From NCBI RefSeq assembly GCF_041296385.1, contig NC_091017.1, positions 78,049,055 to 78,113,054 of the forward strand: a stretch of 64,000 nucleotides of DNA, given 5' to 3'. Each line of letters opens with the position of its first letter. Within the stretch, counting starts at the first letter, position 1. The DNA comes from Aphelocoma coerulescens. Lineage: Eukaryota > Chordata > Aves > Passeriformes > Corvidae. The translations under genes and the position numbers were made by a program. Under the pieces are notes generated by a model. The model saw only the letters and a program-made list of their open reading frames with translations. It was not told the DNA's origin and ran no database searches. Positions 32,456-64,000 of the stretch are shown here, one piece after another.

Positions 32456-34930
32456 CGGGGGGCGTGGGGACCCCAAAATCCCCTCCTGGGGACAATGGGG
32501 GGGGGTGGGGACCCCAAAATCCTCCCTCAGGACGCAAAAGGGGGATTGGGGACCCCAAAATCCCCTCTTGGGGACAATGGGGGGGGTGGGGACCCCAAAA
32601 TCCCCTCTTGGGGACAATGGGGGGGGGTGGGGACCCCAAAATCCCCCTCGATGTTCCCAAAGGGGGATTGGGGACCCCAAAATCCCTTCTTGGGACCAAA
32701 GGAGGGGTGGGAACCCCAAAATCCTCCCTCAGGACACAAAAGGGGGATGGGGACCCCAAAATCCCCCTCGATATCCCCAAAAGGGGGATGGGGACCCCAA
32801 AATCCCTTCTTGGGACCAAAGGAGGGGTGGGGACCCCAAAATCCTCCCTCAGGACACAAAAGGGGGATTGGGGACCCCAAATCTCCTCCTTGGGGACAAT
32901 TTGGGGCTGCGGGGTCCCCAAAATCCTCCCGATATCCCCAAAGGAGAGGTGGGGATCCCAAAATCTCCTCCTTGGGGACAATGGAGGGTTTGGGGACCCC
33001 AAAACCCCCCTCGATGTCCCCAAAAAGGGAATGGGGACCCCAAAACCCCCCTCGATGTCCCCAAAAGGGGGATGGGGACCCCAAAATCCCTTCTTGGGAC
33101 CAAAGGAGGGGTGGGGACCCCAAAATCCTCCCTCGGGCCATAAAAGGGGGATTGGGGACCCCAAATCTCCTCCTTGGGGACAATTGGGGGCTGTGGGGTC
33201 CCCAAAATCTCCCTCGATATCCCCAAAGGAGGGCTGGGGACCCCAAAATCCCTCCCCATGTCTCCAAAGGGGGGGTGGGGACCCCAAAAGCCCCCTCAAT
33301 ATCCCCAAAAAGGGAATGGGGACCCCAAAATCCACCCCGATATCCTCAAAGGAGAGGTGGGGATCCCAAAATCTCCTCCTTGGGGACAATGGAGGGGTGG
33401 GGACCCCAAAACCCCCCTCGATGTCCCCAAAAGGGGGACGGGGACCCCAAAATCCTTTATTGGGACCAAAGGAGGGGTGGGGACCCCAAAATCCTCCCTC
33501 GGGCCATAAAAGGGGGATTGGGGACCCCAGAACCCCCCTCGACATCCCCAAAAGGTGGATTGGGGACCCCAAAATTCCCCCCGATGTCCCCAAAGGAGGG
33601 GTAGGGATCCCAAAATCCCATCCCAGGGACAATTTGGGTCTGTGGGGTCCCCAAAATCTCCCTCGATATCCCCAAAAGGGGGATGGGGACACCAAAATTC
33701 CCCCCGATGTCCCCAAAGGGGGGGTGGGGACCCCAAAAGCCCCCTCAATATCCCCAAAAAGGGAATGGGGACCCCAAAACCCCCCCGATATCCCCAAAAA
33801 GGGAATGGGGACCCCAAAATTCCCCCCGATATCCTCAAAGGAGAGGTGGGGGTCCCAAAATCTCCTCCTTGGGGACAATGGAGGGTTTGGGGACCCCAAA
33901 ACCCCCCTCGATGTCCCCAAAAGGGGGACGGGGACCCCAAAATCCTTTATTGGGACCAAAGGAGGGGTGGGGACCCCAAAATCCTCCCTCGGACCATAAA
34001 AGGGGGATTGGGGACCCCAAAACCCCCCTCGACATCCCCAAAAGGTGGATTGGGGACCCCAAAATTCCCCCCGATGTCCCCAAAGGAGGGGTAGGGATCC
34101 CAAAATCTCATCCCAGGGACAATTTTGGCTTGTGGGGTCCCCAAAATCTCCCTCGATATCCCCAAAAGGGGGATGGGGACCCCAAAATTCCCCCCGATAT
34201 CCCCAAAGGGGGGGTGGGGGACCCCAAAATTCCCCCCGATATTCCCAAAGGAGAGGTGGGGGTCCCAAAATCTCCTCCGTGGGGACAATGGAGGGTTTGG
34301 GGACCCCAAAACCCCCCTCGACATCCCCAAAGGGGGATTGGGGACCCCAAAATTCCCCCCGATGTCCCCAAAAGGGGGATGGGGACCCCAAAATTCCCCC
34401 CGATATCCCCAAAGGGGGGGTGGGGACCCCAAAATCCACCCCAATATCCCCAAAGGAGAGGTGGGGGTCCCAAAATCTCCTCCTTGGGGACAATGGAGGG
34501 TTTGGGGACCCCAAAACCCCCCTCGATGTCCCCAAAAAGGGGGGGTGGGGACCCCAAAATCCCCCTCGACATCCCCAAAAGGGGGATGGGGACCCCAAAA
34601 CCCCCCTCGATGTCCCCAAAAAGGGGGGGTGTGGGGACCCCAAAACCCCCCTCGATATCCCCAAAAAGGGGGATGGGGACCCCAAAATTCCCCCCGATAT
34701 CCCCAAAAAGGGGGGGTGGGGACCCCAAAACCTCCCTCGATATCCCCAAAAGGGGGATGGGGACCCCAAAATCCCCTCTTGGGACCAAACGAGGGGTGGG
34801 GACCCGAAAATCCTCCCTCGGACCATAAAAGGGGGATTGGGGACCCCAAAACCCCCCTCGACATCCCCAAAAGGGGGATGGGGACCCCAAAACCCCCCTC
34901 GACATCCCCAAAAAGGGAGGGGGGGGGGAG
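32456..34930. repeat. 39-42-bp GGGGACCCCAAAATCC minisatellite upstream of DYSF
   Basis: About 60 units of TGGGGACCCCAAAATCCCCC + TCGATATCCCCAAAAGGGGGA, ending about 150 bases before DYSF exon 1. GGGGACCCC is self-complementary apart from its centre. The unit lacks stop trinucleotides on both strands, giving open frames of up to 887 codons that are not genes. Confidence 0.95.
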
Positions 34931-35082
34931 GTGACGCCTCATCCCCGCCCCTCCCCCACGCCGGGGCCGGGTCCCTTTAAGGGAGGCGGGACTTGGGGGG
35001 GGGGGGGAGGGGGAAATTCCCGGGATTTTTTTTTTTGTTTTTTTGGGATGAGGGGGGACCCAGAGGGGTGGGGGAGGGGAGG
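34931..35082 (+). promoter_or_regulatory. DYSF: Candidate DYSF promoter and 5'UTR
   Basis: Non-repetitive GC-rich stretch just before the canonical ATG: CCCCGCCCCTCC (Sp1-like), palindromic CCCTTTAAGGG at 34973-34983, then GGCGGG. No clear TATA box; a T10 run sits at 35028-35037. Start site inferred. Confidence 0.4.
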
Positions 35083-62547
<27,465 letters not shown>

Positions 62548-62674
62548 GTACCTTTGGAAGAGTGTCCAGGTGGAATATTGATTTTTCCAAGCAGTTTCGC
62601 CACTAAAAATAATAAAAAAGATGGAAAATCCAACAAGGATACCTCAAATCCCAACACAACGCTCAGCCCCGGTT

Positions 62675-62845
62675 TCATGGAATCATGGGAAGGTTTGGGT
62701 TGGGAGAGATCGTAAATCCCAACAATTGCACCCCATCCATGGGCAGCTTCTGCTATCCCAGGTGGATCCAAGTCCATCCAACCTGGCCTTGGACACTTTC
62801 AGGGATTCAGGAGCAGCCACAGCTTCTCTGGGAATTCCAGCCTGT
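62675..62845 (-). mobile_element. CR1 LINE 3' fragment, short
   Basis: TCATGGAATCATGGGAAGGT start, CTTGGACACTTTCAGGGATT and CAGCCACAGCTTCTCTGGGA; intron 24. Confidence 0.82.
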
Positions 62846-63370
62846 TGAAATTGCAGGAAAAATTCCTGGTTGTGCTTGTGGTGGGGCCCAGCTCCTCCTC
62901 CACGGATCTGCAGCAGATTCCCTGGATATCTCCCTCTACCCTGCAATTCCAGGGCAGGGAATATTTATCCAAGATTGTGCTTTTTTTAGGAAAATCCGTT
63001 TTATTTTTAATGTTTTTTATATTTTTCAAATTCCCAACCCTCTGCCACTTCAGGAAATTTCAGCTGCTGACTCCTCTCCCAGGCACTTCCCAAGCTTCTC
63101 CCATCTCCAAGGATATTTCATGTCCCGAAAATAATGGGAGCAGAAAATCAGCACGGAACAAGATAAAAAAAAAAAGGAAATTAAATAAATGGAATAAAAT
63201 CCCAATTCCCAAACCCAGCCAGCACCAAAAATGAACTCAAATCTCTCCATCGGGATTTTTCCTTATCCGTGATTTTGGGAGGGAAAACCAGCAGCTCTCA
63301 GAGTGGGAAAAAGTGGCTGGGAGAGAGGGAAAAGGGCAGTGAGGGAAAAAATTCCTGGAGATTATTCCCG
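62846..63370. other. DYSF intron 24 unique sequence
   Basis: AT-rich, non-repetitive intron; no further coding exon recognised. Confidence 0.4.
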
Positions 63371-63399
63371 TTTTTCCTGAGTTAGTGAGTTGGGTTTGG

Positions 63400-64000
63400 A
63401 GTCTGGACCCTGGACAGGGTCCCTGACCCTGACCTTGTCCCTGTCCTTGTTCCTGTCCTTGTCCAGGTCCTTGTCCCTCTCCATGTCCTTGTCCCTGACC
63501 TTGTCCCTGTCCCTGTCCTTGTTCCTGTCCTTGTCCAGGTCCTTGTTCATGTCCATGTCTCTGACCTTGTCCATGTCCCTGTCCTTTTCCATGTCCTTGT
63601 CCCTGAACTTGTCCCTGGCCTTGTCCGTGTCCTTGTCCCTCTCCGTGTCCTTTTCCGTGTCCTTGTCCCTGTCCATGTCCTTGTCCCTGTCCATGTCCTT
63701 GTCCCTGACCTTGTCCCTGGCCTTGTCCATGTCTCTGTCCTTTTCTATCTCCTTGTCCCTCTCCATGTCCTTTTCCATGTCCATGTCTTTGTCCTTGTCC
63801 ATGTGCTTGTCCTTATCCCTGGCCTTGTCCATGTCCCTGTCCATGTCCTTTTCCATGTCCTTGTCCCTGAACTTGTCCCTCTCCATGTCCTTGTCCATGT
63901 CCTTGTCCATGTCCTTGTCTCTGACCTTGTCCATGTCCCTGTCCTTTTCCATGTCCCTGTCCATGTCTCTGTCCTTTTCCATGTCCTTGTCCCTGAACTT
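63400..64000. repeat. (TGTCCN)n hexanucleotide repeat, DYSF intron 24
   Basis: TGTCCTTGTCCCTGTCCATG with a 6-base period to the window end. The complementary strand reads Lys-Asp/Arg-Asp/Met-Asp for about 200 codons because no hexamer variant makes a stop. Confidence 0.95.

Noticed and set aside
32163..34826. 887-codon open frame on the minus strand
   Set aside because: It lies wholly in a 39-42-bp tandem repeat that is open in several frames on both strands; the peptide is a simple repeat with no known domain.
63362..63982. 206-codon minus-strand frame rich in Lys-Asp, Arg-Asp and Met-Asp
   Set aside because: A hexanucleotide repeat read in one frame; it lies in DYSF intron 24 and lacks splice or domain support.

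Overview
This is vertebrate nuclear DNA, most likely from a bird and probably a songbird. Two multi-exon genes lie on the + strand. Their exons carry clean GT-AG junctions and match vertebrate families. The GC-rich sequence is packed with a different minisatellite in almost every intron, and the right third holds many 3' fragments of CR1 LINEs, one ending in the CR1-type ATTCYRTG tail. That combination is typical of avian microchromosomes. No bacterial, organellar or viral genes were seen.

Gene 1 (about 4.76-27.7 kb) is EBF4, an early B-cell factor (COE) transcription factor. Fifteen coding exons are present, from the second coding exon to the stop at 25725, followed by a roughly 2-kb 3'UTR ending near an ATTAAA signal at 27690. 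They cover the DNA-binding domain with its split zinc knuckle, the IPT/TIG domain, the duplicated helix of the HLHLH region and the Ser/Pro-rich C-terminus. The C-terminal residues ([15 protein letters not shown]) identify EBF4 rather than EBF1, 2 or 3. The first exon lies left of the window. One base appears to be missing at the exon 6/7 junction, next to a 33-C run. AT-rich, homeobox- and octamer-rich islands in the introns and downstream stand out from the GC-rich repeats and are candidate enhancers.

The stretch 27.7-34.9 kb is intergenic and almost entirely minisatellite.

Gene 2 (35.08 kb to beyond the right edge) is DYSF (dysferlin), the tail-anchored C2-domain protein of muscle membrane repair. 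The canonical first exon, 23 downstream coding exons and an alternative first exon inside intron 1 (41383-41476, MLRCLLQRAS...) are present. The joined canonical exons read 833 codons without a break: C2A, C2B, C2C, FerI, FerA and the start of FerB. The DysF region, later C2 domains and membrane anchor lie past 64000. Intron 1 is a 8.8-kb repeat field; the other introns hold further minisatellites and CR1 fragments.

The two genes have unrelated jobs (transcription factor and membrane repair) and look like simple neighbours. Their human counterparts lie on different chromosomes, so the linkage is itself of interest. Exon boundaries were derived by hand from reading frame, splice dinucleotides and remembered family sequence; repeat boundaries are approximate.
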